In this document: one piece after another, positions 7,657-16,943 of the stretch
Layout of the letters: every line of letters starts with the position of its first letter
Numbering within the stretch: position 1 is the first letter of the stretch
NCBI RefSeq assembly: GCF_024158745.1
Contig: NZ_JAMZAW010000005.1
Span: 301,050 to 365,049, forward strand
Source of the DNA: Paenibacillus tyrphae
Lineage (GTDB): Bacteria; Bacillota; Bacilli; Paenibacillales; NBRC-103111
Reading direction: 5' to 3'
Length of the DNA stretch: 64,000 bases
Program-made: the position numbers and the translations under genes
Notes under the pieces: model-generated
The model's database searches: none
What the model was told of the DNA's origin: nothing
The model's input: the letters and a program-made list of their open reading frames with translations, nothing else

Positions 7657-8112
7657 GGATAACACCGTCCTTTCGAGCTGCTGTATGTAACGGATTATAC
7701 GTCAAGTTCTGAATTTTGGCAAATACTTTAATTGATAGTGTTTATCATCGGTTTTATGGGCTTATTCTTCGTTTTTGAGAAGTTTTATCACTTTTTTGAT
7801 AACTTTTCTCAATCGAGTGAAAGCGATTATCGTTTTCGCAAAATGGCAGCGATTACAATTTTGTTACATAAATGAAATATTCCTGTTACGTATTTAACAT
7901 GTTGGGGGTGTAATATAATAAGCAAGACCCCCTTTTTAATATATAAACCTTTTGAAGACTCGCCCCGTTGGCGGGTCTCTTTTTTTTGCGACCGCTACCC
8001 TTGCTTGGTGCGGTCTATTTTTTATGTAACCTTTTCCGTAAAGATCTAATAATTGAACAGAGAGAAGAAGATTGCAAAAGGGATCGTTTTTTATGGAAAG
8101 GTGGCTGTGTTG
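7657..8112. other. Long intergenic region before the sigma factor gene
   Basis: No protein gene is evident. It holds an imperfect inverted repeat GAAAGCGATTATCGTTTTC at 7819-7837, a -10-like TATAAT at 7914 without a clear -35, and two terminator-like hairpins (listed separately) before the sigma gene. Confidence 0.5.
7957..8023 (+). terminator. Two consecutive hairpins with T runs in the sigma-factor leader
   Basis: GACTCGCC/GGCGGGTC is followed by a T run at 7978-7987, and GACCGC/GCGGTC is followed by TATTTTTTA at 8016-8024. Both point towards the sigma gene and lie downstream of the TATAAT at 7914, so they may attenuate it or end unknown transcripts. Confidence 0.55.
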
Positions 8113-8649
8113 GTGGATTTGAAAGAAGACTACGTCCTCAAAGCGCAAGCAGGGGATAGCGAAGCATTCATCTATTTGGTCAAGGAATTGGAGCTGAACT
8201 TGTACCGAATGGCCATGGCGATCGTCAAGCAGGAGGCGGATTGTGCCGATGTCGTGCAAGAGGCGATACTGAAAGCTTACAAGTCGCTGCATACGTTAAA
8301 AGATCCGGCTTTTTTCAAGACGTGGATCTATCGGATATTGATTAACGAGTGCAATAAACTGTTGAAGAAGCGGATGCTTTTGATGACAGGCGATGAGCTT
8401 ACCGGCCGTCCTTCCGGTATGGCGGATTATGAAAATATCGATCTGCGGGAGATGGTGGACCATCTGGAGGAGAACCTGCAAATCGTCATTGTCCTGCATT
8501 ATTTTCAAGATCTCCCTCTTTCTGAAGTGGCCGACGTGCTCGGTATATCGACGGGAGCGGTGAAGACCCGCCTGCACAGGGCAAGAAAGCAGTTATTATC
8601 TTGGTTAGGAACCGGTACGGAAAGGAAGATGAGCTGTGGCGCACAATGA
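8113..8649 (+). CDS. ECF-type RNA polymerase sigma factor
   Basis: The roughly 178-residue protein has sigma region 2 (ADCADVVQEAILKAYKSL) and region 4 (LPLSEVADVLGISTGAVKTR) separated by a short linker, as in extracytoplasmic-function sigma factors of the SigV/SigW type. The start is uncertain: GTG at 8113 has AAAGGTGG at about 8 bases, while GTG at 8107 and TTG at 8053 are in frame further up. The next gene overlaps its end by 14 bases and encodes a membrane DUF4179 protein, the usual partner in this sigma group. Confidence 0.88.
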   Translation: MDLKEDYVLKAQAGDSEAFIYLVKELELNLYRMAMAIVKQEADCADVVQEAILKAYKSLHTLKDPAFFKTWIYRILINECNKLLKKRMLLMTGDELTGRPSGMADYENIDLREMVDHLEENLQIVIVLHYFQDLPLSEVADVLGISTGAVKTRLHRARKQLLSWLGTGTERKMSCGAQ

Positions 8650-9713
8650 GCTTGATAAAAACTTGATCGAATGCAGGAAAAAGCTCCCTGACCACATCAC
8701 GGCAACGATGCGCTTCCGTTTAGACGATACGTATAGGATGATCCGTGAAATGGAAAAGCCAGCAGACAAGCTTCCCAATAAAACAATTAAAAAGCGGAAG
8801 CCGCTTCAGAAAGGGTTGGTCATTGCCGTCGCCGCAGCCATTCTTGGATTATTGATCCTGAGTCCCGTACTGATCTCCTCGACGATGGCCGAGTCATTGA
8901 ATAAATTGCCGATCGTGGGGAACATTTTCAAGCTTGCAGGGGATTTAGGGCTTCAGAAGGCCGAAGAGGAGGGCCTCACGACAACCGTAAATGAAAGTGC
9001 AAGCCATGACGGCTACGAAGGTTTCCTATGACGGAATACGAATTGCATTGGAGTTAACAAGAACGGCTCCGGAAGGTACCGAAGGCGCGCTATATCATTT
9101 GCGTTCGATCATGAATAATAAGGCGAAGAAGGGTTCTTTTGATAATATTCAGGTTTGGTTGCCTTCCGGTAATTATAGCAGCCTTAGCTTGGGAACGAAC
9201 CTAGTCACAGAACCTTCCGAATCCGTGCTTGTGCAGCTTCACGATTTATCGGGGGATATTCCGGATCAATTCGATTTGACGGTAAAGATGGGGCTAAAAG
9301 GGTATAAACGGCCGTTTGAATTAAAAGTGCCGGTCGTCAAAATGGCCGGACACACCGTACTCACATCCGAAGAGACGAAAACCTATAAGGGCGAGAGCTT
9401 GAAAATAACCGCCAAATTGGAAATGACACCTATCACAACCCGTCTCACCGTCAACTTAGCAGATGAGTATCTCTTGAAAGATTTGTGGTTTGATATCGTT
9501 GACAATGAGGGGAACTTTCCAAAATCGCTCGGCGGGGGAGTAAACAACTATGAAAATCACAAAGCGGATTATACTTACGAGGCTTTCCGGACCAGGCCGA
9601 AATCAATAACGGTCAAGCCGTATTTGAATAGGGGCAAGCAAGGGAAACAATATATCCCTGAACTGGAACTTGTCGTAGCAGTGCCCGAGAATCCTGAAGA
9701 TGAAAGCAAATGA
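8636..9713 (+). pseudogene. DUF4179 membrane protein, frameshifted
   Basis: The first frame (8636-9031) starts at GTG after AAGGA and encodes a cytoplasmic head, a membrane helix at about residues 55-78, and the family stretch LPIVGNIFKLAGDLG, then stops after SHDGYEGFL. The matching rest (TKVSYDGIRIALELTR onward) continues in another frame from about 9018 to 9713. Joining HDG to TKVSYDG also lacks about five residues usual in the family, so a deletion of about 14 bases explains both. DUF4179 proteins are thought to act as sigma-factor partners or anti-sigma factors; here the extracytoplasmic part would be lost, unless the downstream frame is made separately or the break is a sequencing error. 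Confidence 0.75.
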
Positions 9714-9715
9714 TA

Positions 9716-9749
9716 AAAAGGCCGATCCCACTAAGGACCGGCCTTTGCT
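9716..9749. terminator. Bidirectional terminator between DUF4179 and ybdD
   Basis: AAAGGCCGATCC pairs with GGACCGGCCTTT between two convergent genes. Confidence 0.75.
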
Positions 9750-9750
9750 C

Positions 9751-9954
9751 TCAGCAGCAGCGCGAAACTTTACCGCCTTTGGCGTTATAACGGGCTTCCT
9801 GCGCCTCGCGGAAAAACTCCTCCCGCGTCTGGATCGGCTCGCCCGGATGGCATTCCTTCCGATGCTCGACGTACCGCTCGTAGTTTGGCACCCCGACGAG
9901 CAAGTCGAGGAACTGTCTGCGGTACTTGAGCACGTCCTTGACGGCCTCAAACAT
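9751..9954 (-). CDS. YbdD/YjiX family small protein
   Basis: The 67-residue protein with RRQFLDLLVGVPNYERYVEH, HPGEPIQTREEFFREAQEARY and a final RCC is the small companion found after cstA-type transporter genes. Its function is not established. It overlaps the cstA stop by 8 bases on the same strand, so the two are translationally coupled. Confidence 0.9.
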   Translation of the reverse strand: MFEAVKDVLKYRRQFLDLLVGVPNYERYVEHRKECHPGEPIQTREEFFREAQEARYNAKGGKVSRCC

Positions 9955-12034
9955 ACTTCGGCACCTCCCGGACGCCGTCTGCGCCGCGCGCGATGTAAGG
10001 CGCTTCGCTCAGCCCGACGGGCAGGCCCTTCAGCACGCGGTACCATGTCCGCAGCGATACGAGGAGCACGGCCAGCACGATGATCATAAATACGCCGCAG
10101 AGAATCGCATCCACGTAATCGTTCGTGATGATCTGCTGCATTTGCGCGGCTGTTTTGGCCGGTGCCACCAGCTTCCCGGCGTTCAACGCGTCCTGATACT
10201 GCTGCGCGTGGGTCAAAAACCCGATTTTGGCGTCGGGATGAAACAGCTTCTGCCAGCCGGCTGTCATCGTAATGGTGAGCAGCCAGACCGTCGGCACCAG
10301 GGTCACCCAAGCGTACGCTTTCTTGCCCATTTTCAGCAGGATGGTCGAGCCGAGAATGAGCGCCATGCCCGCCAGCATCTGGTTGGCGATCCCGAACAGC
10401 GCCCAGAGCGAGTTGATGCCGCCCAACGGATCAATGACGCCCTGGTACAAGAAATAGCCCCAGCCGGCCACGCAAAGCGCCGTAGCTATGACGTTGCCGA
10501 GCGTGGATTCGGTATTGCCGAGCGGCTTGACGACGCTGCCGAGAATTTCTTGAATCATAAACCGGCCTACCCGGGTTCCTGCATCGATCGTCGTCAGAAT
10601 AAACAATGCCTCGAACAAGATGGCAAAATGATACCAGAACGCCATTAGCGCCTTGCCGCCAATGACCCCGGACAAAATATGCGCCATGCCGATCGCGAAC
10701 GTCGGCGCGCCGCCGGTCCGGGAAAGAATCGTCGATTCGCCAACATCCTTGGCCAAATTCGTCAGGTCGTCCGGCGTGATCGTAAAGCCCCATGACGTCA
10801 AAGTGGCCGCCGCTTTCACCGCATCGGTGCCGATGGCGGCAGCCGGGGAGTTAATGGCGAAGTAGGCGCCAGGCGTAATGACGCAGGCGGCAATCAGCGC
10901 CATAATGGCGACGAACGACTCCATCAGCATCGCGCCGTAGCCGATCGGCCGGGCGTGTGTCTCCCGCTCCAGCATTTTCGGCGTCGTGCCGGACGAAATC
11001 AGCGAATGGAAGCCGGAGACGGCGCCGCACGCAATCGTAATGAACAGGAACGGGAACAGGTTGCCGGCGAAGACCGGGCCTGTGCCGTCGATAAACTTGG
11101 TCGTGGAGGGCATCGCGAGATCCGGCATGACGAACAGGATGCCGAGCGCGAGTCCTACGATGGTGCCGATTTTCAGAAACGTGCTCAAGTAATCGCGCGG
11201 AGCCAGCAGCAGCCAGACCGGCAGCGCGGAGGCGATGAAGCCGTAAGCGATCAGCATGAGCGCAATCGTCTCGCCGCTGAACGTAAACAGGCCGGAGAGC
11301 ACCGGGCTTTCCGCCACGTACTTGCCCCCTACGAGCGAGCCCAGGAGCAGCACCAGCCCGATCAGCGAAGCTTCGGCGACCCGTCCCGGGCGAATAAACC
11401 GCATGTAGATTCCCATCACGACGGCGATAGGAATAGTGGCGGCGATGGTGAACATCCCCCAAGGGCTCCCGATCAGTGCTTTGACGACAACGAGCGCCAG
11501 CACGGCGAGCAGAATGACCATAATGGCGAGAATGCCGACCATCGCGATCACCCCGGCGGTCGGGCCGATTTCTTCCTTGATCATTTCTCCGAGCGATTTG
11601 CCGCCCCGTCTCGTCGAAGCGAATAAAATGATGAAGTCCTGCACGGCTCCGCCGAGAATGACGCCGATCACAATCCAGAGCGTGCCGGGCAAATAGCCCA
11701 TCTGCGCCGCGAGCACCGGACCGACGAGCGGCCCTGCGCCGGCGATAGCGGCGAAGTGATGCCCGAATAATACCCATTTGTTCGTCGGCACATAATCTTT
11801 GCCGTCATTGTTGATCTCGGCCGGCGTCTTGCGGTTGTCGTCCAAGCCGAGCACTTTGCGGGCCAAAAATTTACTGTAAAAGCGGTAAGCGACGGCATAA
11901 CACGAAACGGCGGCGACAATCAGCCAAACGGCGTTGACCGATTCTCCTCGGTTCAGCGCAATCGCCGCGAATCCGAAGGCGCCGAGTACCGATACGAGTC
12001 CCCACAAACCTATGGATTTCAAGCTTTTAGCCAT
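9947..12034 (-). CDS. cstA: CstA-type carbon starvation transporter
   Basis: The 695-residue membrane protein with about 16-18 hydrophobic segments belongs to the CstA/BtsT family of peptide and pyruvate transporters. Family signatures include GHHFAAIAGAGPLVGPVLAAQMGYLPG, here split over residues near 90-115, and GAVQDFIILFASTRRGGKSLGE. The ATG at 12034 follows AGGTGGAGGG; the longer in-frame start at 12082 lies within the catabolite-response-like site and is unlikely. It lies downstream of a LytS/LytR-type pair on the same strand, as BtsT is tied to BtsS/BtsR in enteric bacteria, which suggests pyruvate as substrate. Confidence 0.94.
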   Translation of the reverse strand: MAKSLKSIGLWGLVSVLGAFGFAAIALNRGESVNAVWLIVAAVSCYAVAYRFYSKFLARKVLGLDDNRKTPAEINNDGKDYVPTNKWVLFGHHFAAIAGAGPLVGPVLAAQMGYLPGTLWIVIGVILGGAVQDFIILFASTRRGGKSLGEMIKEEIGPTAGVIAMVGILAIMVILLAVLALVVVKALIGSPWGMFTIAATIPIAVVMGIYMRFIRPGRVAEASLIGLVLLLGSLVGGKYVAESPVLSGLFTFSGETIALMLIAYGFIASALPVWLLLAPRDYLSTFLKIGTIVGLALGILFVMPDLAMPSTTKFIDGTGPVFAGNLFPFLFITIACGAVSGFHSLISSGTTPKMLERETHARPIGYGAMLMESFVAIMALIAACVITPGAYFAINSPAAAIGTDAVKAAATLTSWGFTITPDDLTNLAKDVGESTILSRTGGAPTFAIGMAHILSGVIGGKALMAFWYHFAILFEALFILTTIDAGTRVGRFMIQEILGSVVKPLGNTESTLGNVIATALCVAGWGYFLYQGVIDPLGGINSLWALFGIANQMLAGMALILGSTILLKMGKKAYAWVTLVPTVWLLTITMTAGWQKLFHPDAKIGFLTHAQQYQDALNAGKLVAPAKTAAQMQQIITNDYVDAILCGVFMIIVLAVLLVSLRTWYRVLKGLPVGLSEAPYIARGADGVREVPKYV

Positions 12035-12067
12035 GCGGTTCCCTCCACCTGTGAATTGCTTCCATAT

Positions 12068-12082
12068 TGGCAGCGTTTGCAA
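12068..12082 (-). promoter_or_regulatory. Catabolite-response (cre) site before cstA
   Basis: On the minus strand TTGCAAACGCTGCCA matches the consensus WTGNAANCGNWNNCW at every position. It lies 34 bases before the cstA start, where bound CcpA would repress in good carbon supply. Confidence 0.75.
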
Positions 12083-12154
12083 ACAAGTATAAACGCTCTT
12101 TTGCCCAAGGGAAACCGCTTGGATCGCATGATGTCCGGAACCCGGTTCAAGATG

Positions 12155-12898
12155 TCAGATTTCCAGCTTCAAACGCAGCTCTTTCACATAATTCCGGCTG
12201 ACGGGAACGCGGCTGTGGACCGTATCGTCCATCCGTACGTCGTAAGCTCCGTTGATCCACGACTTCAATTCCGAGATCGCTTCCAGCCGGACCAGGTAGC
12301 TTTTATGACAGCGGAAAAAACCGAACGGCGATAGCTTCTGTTCCAGCTCTTGCAAGGTATAGGAGACCTCGTAAGCTTGGTCGATCGTATGGATTTGAAC
12401 CCGTTTGCCTTCCTTGCTGATATAAACGATATGTTTCGGCGATACGTACTTGATGCCGTCTTCCAATTCAAGCGCCAGCTTCACGCAGGCGTCTCCCGCC
12501 GCGGGCTTGCGCGAATTCGGCGCAAGACTTTTCTCAGCGGCCAGCCGCAATTCACGAAAGACCGCACCGAGATCGTCCTCGTCATACGGCTTCAATATGT
12601 AATGAAACGCGCGCAGCTTGAAGGCGTCGACCGCATAATGATCGTAAGCGGTGGAAAAGACGATTTTGACCCCCGGGTCGAGCTCGCCTACGATTTGCGC
12701 GACCTGCAGTCCGCTGAGGTCCGGCATCTCCATATCGAGAAACAGCACGTCCGGCGTCTGCTCCTTTACCTTGCGGATCGCGTCCATTCCGCCGACCGCC
12801 TGTGTCACCTGCGACACGTCGGCGATCTGCTCCAGCAAATAGGCCAGCTCCTCCCGGGAAGGCGCTTCGTCGTCGGCAATTACCACATTCCAGCCCAT
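12155..12898 (-). CDS. LytTR response regulator (LytR/BtsR type)
   Basis: The 247-residue protein has a receiver domain (acidic pair DD9-10, phosphoacceptor Asp55 in VLFLDMEMPD, STAYD, Lys in LKPY) and a C-terminal LytTR DNA-binding domain (RCHKSYLVRLEAISEL). ATG at 12898 follows GAGGTG 6 bases away and lies five bases past the sensor kinase stop. It probably turns on cstA, 120 bases downstream on the same strand, when the kinase senses its ligand. Confidence 0.93.
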   Translation of the reverse strand: MGWNVVIADDEAPSREELAYLLEQIADVSQVTQAVGGMDAIRKVKEQTPDVLFLDMEMPDLSGLQVAQIVGELDPGVKIVFSTAYDHYAVDAFKLRAFHYILKPYDEDDLGAVFRELRLAAEKSLAPNSRKPAAGDACVKLALELEDGIKYVSPKHIVYISKEGKRVQIHTIDQAYEVSYTLQELEQKLSPFGFFRCHKSYLVRLEAISELKSWINGAYDVRMDDTVHSRVPVSRNYVKELRLKLEI

Positions 12899-12903
12899 TC
12901 CTT

Positions 12904-14508
12904 TCACCTCACCCAAAAGCTAACTTTCGTGCCTTTCCCAGGTATGCTATCGATCTGCAGCGGCTTCTCCATACCGTAATGGTAGTTCAGCCGCTGGACG
13001 ATGTTGCGCAGCGCGACGCCTGCATGCTCGTCCGCCGCCCCCGCCACGCCCAGACACATACCTGTGCCGTTGTCCTCCACCGTGATCCGGGCGCGATATT
13101 GTCCGCCGCACGCTTCCTGCTTCACGCCGAGGCGGATGATGCCGGGTCTGCCGATGTTTTGGAGCCCGTGGACAATCGCATTTTCCACCAGCGGCTGAAT
13201 CGTAAACGGAGGAATACGGCAGTCCAGCGCCGCTTCGTCAATATCCGTCACAAACTCCAACTGGTCGCCGAGCCGCGCCTTGGTCAAGCTTAGGTAGGAC
13301 GTAACAAGCTCAAGCTCGTCGCGGACCGAGACCAGCGTTTTGCTGCTGCCGTTCATATTTTTGCGGAGGAATTTGGACAGGTGCGTGATGAGCTGCCGCG
13401 CTTCCTCCGGTTTCGTGCGGATGAACGATTTGACCGTATTCAATACGTTGAATAAAAAGTGCGGGTTCATCTGCGCCTGCAGCGAGCGGATTTCGGCATC
13501 GGCCAACAGCTGTCCCTGCCGCTCCGCCTCCACGAAAGCATACTGCTGCGAAATAAGCCTTGCCAGCGTTGTCAACATCCGCCGCCGGGACGGGGAATCC
13601 TCCTGCTTCCGCTCGTAATACAACCGGAAGCGGCCGATCAGCTTTTTATTTTGCATTTCCATCGGCAAATCGACCCAATATGGCGTTTTGCGGCCTTCTT
13701 TGACCCATTCCGTATCGGCTTTGTAAAAGTAAGCGCCGACGGCCTTCGTCTCCTCATGCAGCGTTCTCGCAACTTCCCGGACCGCCCGGTCAAAATCCAA
13801 CCGCCACAGCGGCATCGTTAAATCGGCGATATGCAGCGCTTTGCGCGCGTGCTCTGTCCCGATCCGGTCCTCCTCGCTTTCCATCGTATGATATACGACG
13901 AAAAACAGAGATACCCCGATCCCGTTGGCAACAATTTGCGGAATTCCGATCAGCGAGACCAAACCGAGCGCCTCGTTCCATGGTTTGGCTAGCAGCAGGA
14001 TCAAACCCATCTGAACCGCTTCCGCGAGCAGGCCGACGGCAAACGCCGGCTTGGCCGAAGCCGCGTGCCGGAACCGCCGTTTGACGGCATTGCGGCATAA
14101 GCCTGACAGGATGCCTTGGGCGACAGGCGCCAGCATGCAGGCGACGGCGACGAAGCCGCCGAGGCTGTAGCGGTGCAGGCCGGCAATGACGCCGACGACC
14201 AGCCCGCTCTTCACCCCGCCGAGCAATCCGGCGATGACGACCCCGATCGACCGCGAGTTGGCGATGGCGGCTGTGGGGGAGACTTCGCCGATCCATGGCG
14301 CCGGCTGGTACGAATGTGGGGTCACGGTTACCCCGGAATACGTACCGAGAATCGCATACAGGCTGAAGAAAACGACGAAGCGCCACTGATGGGCCTGCTC
14401 CCCTTGGTAGCTCATATAGCTTCGCATCCATCGGCTTCGAGAGAAGACGAACGCCAGCGCAATCAGGAAGCCGACGCGTTCCAGCATATCGACAAAAAGA
14501 TGCAGCAT
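12904..14508 (-). CDS. LytS-type sensor histidine kinase
   Basis: The 534-residue kinase has a 5TM-LYT sensor in residues 1-210 with the NSRSIGVVIAGLLGG signature, a GAF-like middle (about 225-320), the His_kinase H-box AQMNPHFLFN with phosphorylated His350, and an ATPase domain (VENAIVHGLQN, DNGTGM, GKGTKVSF). Kinases of this class sense cell-wall state or, as BtsS does, extracellular pyruvate. The proximity to cstA favours pyruvate, but this is inference. The ATG at 14508 has only a weak TAAGG touching it; ATG codon 8 is an alternative. Confidence 0.93.
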   Translation of the reverse strand: MLHLFVDMLERVGFLIALAFVFSRSRWMRSYMSYQGEQAHQWRFVVFFSLYAILGTYSGVTVTPHSYQPAPWIGEVSPTAAIANSRSIGVVIAGLLGGVKSGLVVGVIAGLHRYSLGGFVAVACMLAPVAQGILSGLCRNAVKRRFRHAASAKPAFAVGLLAEAVQMGLILLLAKPWNEALGLVSLIGIPQIVANGIGVSLFFVVYHTMESEEDRIGTEHARKALHIADLTMPLWRLDFDRAVREVARTLHEETKAVGAYFYKADTEWVKEGRKTPYWVDLPMEMQNKKLIGRFRLYYERKQEDSPSRRRMLTTLARLISQQYAFVEAERQGQLLADAEIRSLQAQMNPHFLFNVLNTVKSFIRTKPEEARQLITHLSKFLRKNMNGSSKTLVSVRDELELVTSYLSLTKARLGDQLEFVTDIDEAALDCRIPPFTIQPLVENAIVHGLQNIGRPGIIRLGVKQEACGGQYRARITVEDNGTGMCLGVAGAADEHAGVALRNIVQRLNYHYGMEKPLQIDSIPGKGTKVSFWVR

Positions 14509-14680
14509 CCTTACACATCCGTTTTAGAGGAATCTCGTTATCTTGTAGTCTATTATATCGCATTTGCTGTGTATTGAATGCCGAGTCGATGAAAAAAAGG
14601 GGTTATTTTGAAAATATTGTATTTTTCTTTTTTGTTATAATAGAGTAGTTTCGGTTTCCGGAGAAGGGAGTAGAGGAGAT

Positions 14681-15073
14681 ATGGGCGAAGCGTATAAATT
14701 GGATTGCGCGAATTGCAGCTATCATATGAACGTTTTTGTAGGAATCGGATTCATGTACGTGTATTTGCATTCCATCGCTTCATTCGTGCAGGACGCCGCG
14801 CTTAAGAAACGGATTGTCGAGTTTGAGAAGGAACCGAGCACAAGATACGAGGCTTACGACGCCTTGTACCGGTGTACGGCATGCCGTTCGCTCCGGAATG
14901 AGCTTTATCTTGAGATGAAGTCGGATCGCGATTATTTTGTCACCGCCTATTCCTGCGGGAAATGCGGGGAAGCGATGCATCCCGTGCTGGACGATCCGAG
15001 GACGGTTCGGCTGGATTGTCCCAAGTGTGCCGGCGGCAAGCTGACGGCGACCTTTTACATGGACTGGGATTAG
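14681..15073 (+). CDS. Small zinc-ribbon-like protein of unknown function
   Basis: The 130-residue protein has four Cys pairs: CANC at residues 7-10, CTAC at about 66, CGKC near 92 and CPKC near 112, which could bind two zinc ions. The ATG follows a GGAG run (AGAGGAG) closely. A TATAAT lies at about 14637. I do not recognise the family; it could be a nucleic-acid or protein adaptor. It converges on the ArsR gene across a hairpin. Confidence 0.75.
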   Translation: MGEAYKLDCANCSYHMNVFVGIGFMYVYLHSIASFVQDAALKKRIVEFEKEPSTRYEAYDALYRCTACRSLRNELYLEMKSDRDYFVTAYSCGKCGEAMHPVLDDPRTVRLDCPKCAGGKLTATFYMDWD

Positions 15074-15099
15074 GCAATGAGCTAATTCAGCGTAAAGCA

Positions 15100-15131
15100 A
15101 AGGCCACCTTCGTTGTGAAGGCTGGCCTGTT
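15100..15131. terminator. Hairpin between convergent genes
   Basis: AGGCCACCTTC pairs with GAAGGCTGGCCT around a short loop, followed by TGTTTG; a modest bidirectional terminator. Confidence 0.55.
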
Positions 15132-15149
15132 TGCGTTCAGGGATAGCGG

Positions 15150-15461
15150 TTACTCTCGGGGCTCCAACCCCTGAAGAACGGCCTGCAATAAACCGGGAAA
15201 GCGAACATTCAAATCATCGTAGCGCAGAGAGACAAACCGCTGGGTACCTTCGATTCGCGTATGTGTAACCCCCGATTCTCTAAGCACCTTGTAATGATGG
15301 GAGAGGGTCGAGTTCGGAAGCGGGATGTCAAACTGGTTGCAGGCTTGTTCCCCGTGATCCGCGAGGCTTTTGATGATTTGGAGCCGAATGTCGTCACTGA
15401 GCGCATAGAGCACGGTAGATAAATTGATTTCGTCAACTTGCGGGTGAAAAAGCTTCCTCAA
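15150..15461 (-). CDS. ArsR-family HTH regulator
   Basis: The 103-residue protein is a winged-helix repressor: LSDDIRLQIIKSLADHG, then the recognition helix PNSTLSHHYKVLRESG and a wing around TRIEGTQRFVSLR. The classic ELCVC metal site is absent (AQACNQFD here), so it probably answers to an organic ligand or redox state. It is divergent from the MFS gene and likely controls it through the palindromes at 15531-15550. Confidence 0.9.
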   Translation of the reverse strand: MRKLFHPQVDEINLSTVLYALSDDIRLQIIKSLADHGEQACNQFDIPLPNSTLSHHYKVLRESGVTHTRIEGTQRFVSLRYDDLNVRFPGLLQAVLQGLEPRE

Positions 15462-15496
15462 GATCGATCGCCTTCCATAAAAAAATTTTTCGGTAG

Positions 15497-15550
15497 TTGA
15501 ATTATACCAAAGGGAGTGCTATATTTCAATTATTCGAATATTTTCGAAAT
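15497..15550 (+). promoter_or_regulatory. MFS-gene promoter with twin TTCGAA palindromes
   Basis: TTGAAT at 15497 and TATATT at 15520 are 17 bases apart. TATTCGAATA (15531-15540) and TTTTCGAAA follow over the start of transcription, a good place for ArsR repressor binding. Confidence 0.7.
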
Positions 15551-15574
15551 AACGAAATAAAGGAGTTATGGATC

Positions 15575-16765
15575 TTGAACAGGGTCATTGCGTTGTTTTT
15601 CTGTATGATGTTTATTATCGGCACCGATACGTTTATCGCTTCGCCTTTATTGCCGACGCTTCGAGAAGCCTTCGGCGTTTCGGTCGAACGTTCCGGCTGG
15701 ATCGTTTCCGCCTACGCCTTAGGCTATGCGTTGTTTGCGCTCGTTGCCGGACCTCTCTCGGACGGATGGAACCGGAAAAAAGTCATGATCGCGGGGATGG
15801 CCAGCTTCGGTGTGTTTACGCTGCTTTGCGGGGTTGCCGCCGACTTTTGGACCATGCTTCTTTTCCGCTTTTTGGCGGGGGTTAGCGGTGCGTTTGTATC
15901 GCCGCAGGTATGGGCAGCTATCCCGCAAATCGTTCCATCCGGCAAAGTATTAAAAGCGATGGGGATCGCGACCGCCGGACTTGCAGTTGCGCAAATGCTC
16001 GGAGTACCCATTGGCAGCTATCTTGCCGCATTCGGATGGCATACTCCGTTTATCGCGATCGGGGTCGCCTCGTTTATGATCATGATACTTATTGCTCTGG
16101 TGCTGCCGTCGATTCCGGCGCCGCCTGCCGAAGGGAAAGCTCCTTCCATTGTCGGACGCTATCGTGCGCTGCTTCGCGAATCCAGGGCGAAAAAAGCTTT
16201 TCTCGCTTATTTTGTGTTTCAGCTCGGGAACTTTGCCACGTTTTCCTTTATCGGAACCTGGCTTTCGGACAAATTCGGACTTGGCGTCGCTGAGATTGGA
16301 ACGGTGCTGCTGTTTCTGGGCCTGGGCAATACGCTCAGCAGCTTTTTTGGCAGCAGCGTGATACAGAGGATGGGGGGGAGAAGCTCGTTTATTTTGGGGA
16401 TGGCAGTGCTCGTCCTGATCTTTCCAAGCCTCTCCTTTATGGAAAGTATTACATATATAAAGCTGGCTTACTTTTTGATTTATTTTATTATGGGCCTGCT
16501 TTTCCCGCTCATGATGAGCTTGCTGCAAGGATTGTCTTCTACGGCACGCGGAACGATCTCCTCCTTGGCGAACTCGTCCATGTATTTCGGAGCTACGCTC
16601 GCTTCGTCTGTGGCCGGAGTTCTGTACACTCGTCTTCATGGGTTTGTTTCGGTCAGCCTGTTTACCGTTCTTTGTTTTATCGTCTCCTTGCTCTTGTTTC
16701 TTCGAAGCGGGGTATTGCCAGCCCGTTCGCGAAGCGAATCTCGCAGTGCCGCCGTTATGAAATAA
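15575..16765 (+). CDS. MFS efflux transporter
   Basis: The 396-residue protein has 12 hydrophobic segments and the loop 2-3 signature GPLSDGWNRKKVM, plus a motif C-like GVPIGSYLAAFGWH in segment 5, which marks drug-proton antiporters of the 12-segment group. A TTG start at 15575 with AAGGAG 9 bases upstream gives the usual start MNRVIALFF just before segment 1. The substrate is unknown. Control by the divergent ArsR gene is likely. Confidence 0.92.
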   Translation: MNRVIALFFCMMFIIGTDTFIASPLLPTLREAFGVSVERSGWIVSAYALGYALFALVAGPLSDGWNRKKVMIAGMASFGVFTLLCGVAADFWTMLLFRFLAGVSGAFVSPQVWAAIPQIVPSGKVLKAMGIATAGLAVAQMLGVPIGSYLAAFGWHTPFIAIGVASFMIMILIALVLPSIPAPPAEGKAPSIVGRYRALLRESRAKKAFLAYFVFQLGNFATFSFIGTWLSDKFGLGVAEIGTVLLFLGLGNTLSSFFGSSVIQRMGGRSSFILGMAVLVLIFPSLSFMESITYIKLAYFLIYFIMGLLFPLMMSLLQGLSSTARGTISSLANSSMYFGATLASSVAGVLYTRLHGFVSVSLFTVLCFIVSLLLFLRSGVLPARSRSESRSAAVMK

Positions 16766-16943
16766 GCATACGAGTTTCGCTTTCACCTCTCGAACAATTT
16801 CTGAACATTTTCGTGGATGAATGCTCTTAATTTTCCTAAAGTATAAGAAAAATCGGGCCTTCTGCCGATAATAATTTGGAAATCGCAGGATCAAATCGTC
16901 AGATATTATGGCAATCCGAAGAGAAATGGGAGGAAGAGGGAAA

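Noticed and set aside
7819..7837. GAAAGCGATTATCGTTTTC as a cre or Fur site
   Set aside because: It fails the cre pattern at the right end and lacks the Fur GATAAT/ATTATC halves. Only an imperfect inverted repeat remains.
12802..13293. Long open frames opposite the LytS and LytR genes
   Set aside because: They are shadows of GC-rich real genes: no ribosome sites, Arg/His-rich products, and strong family matches on the other strand.
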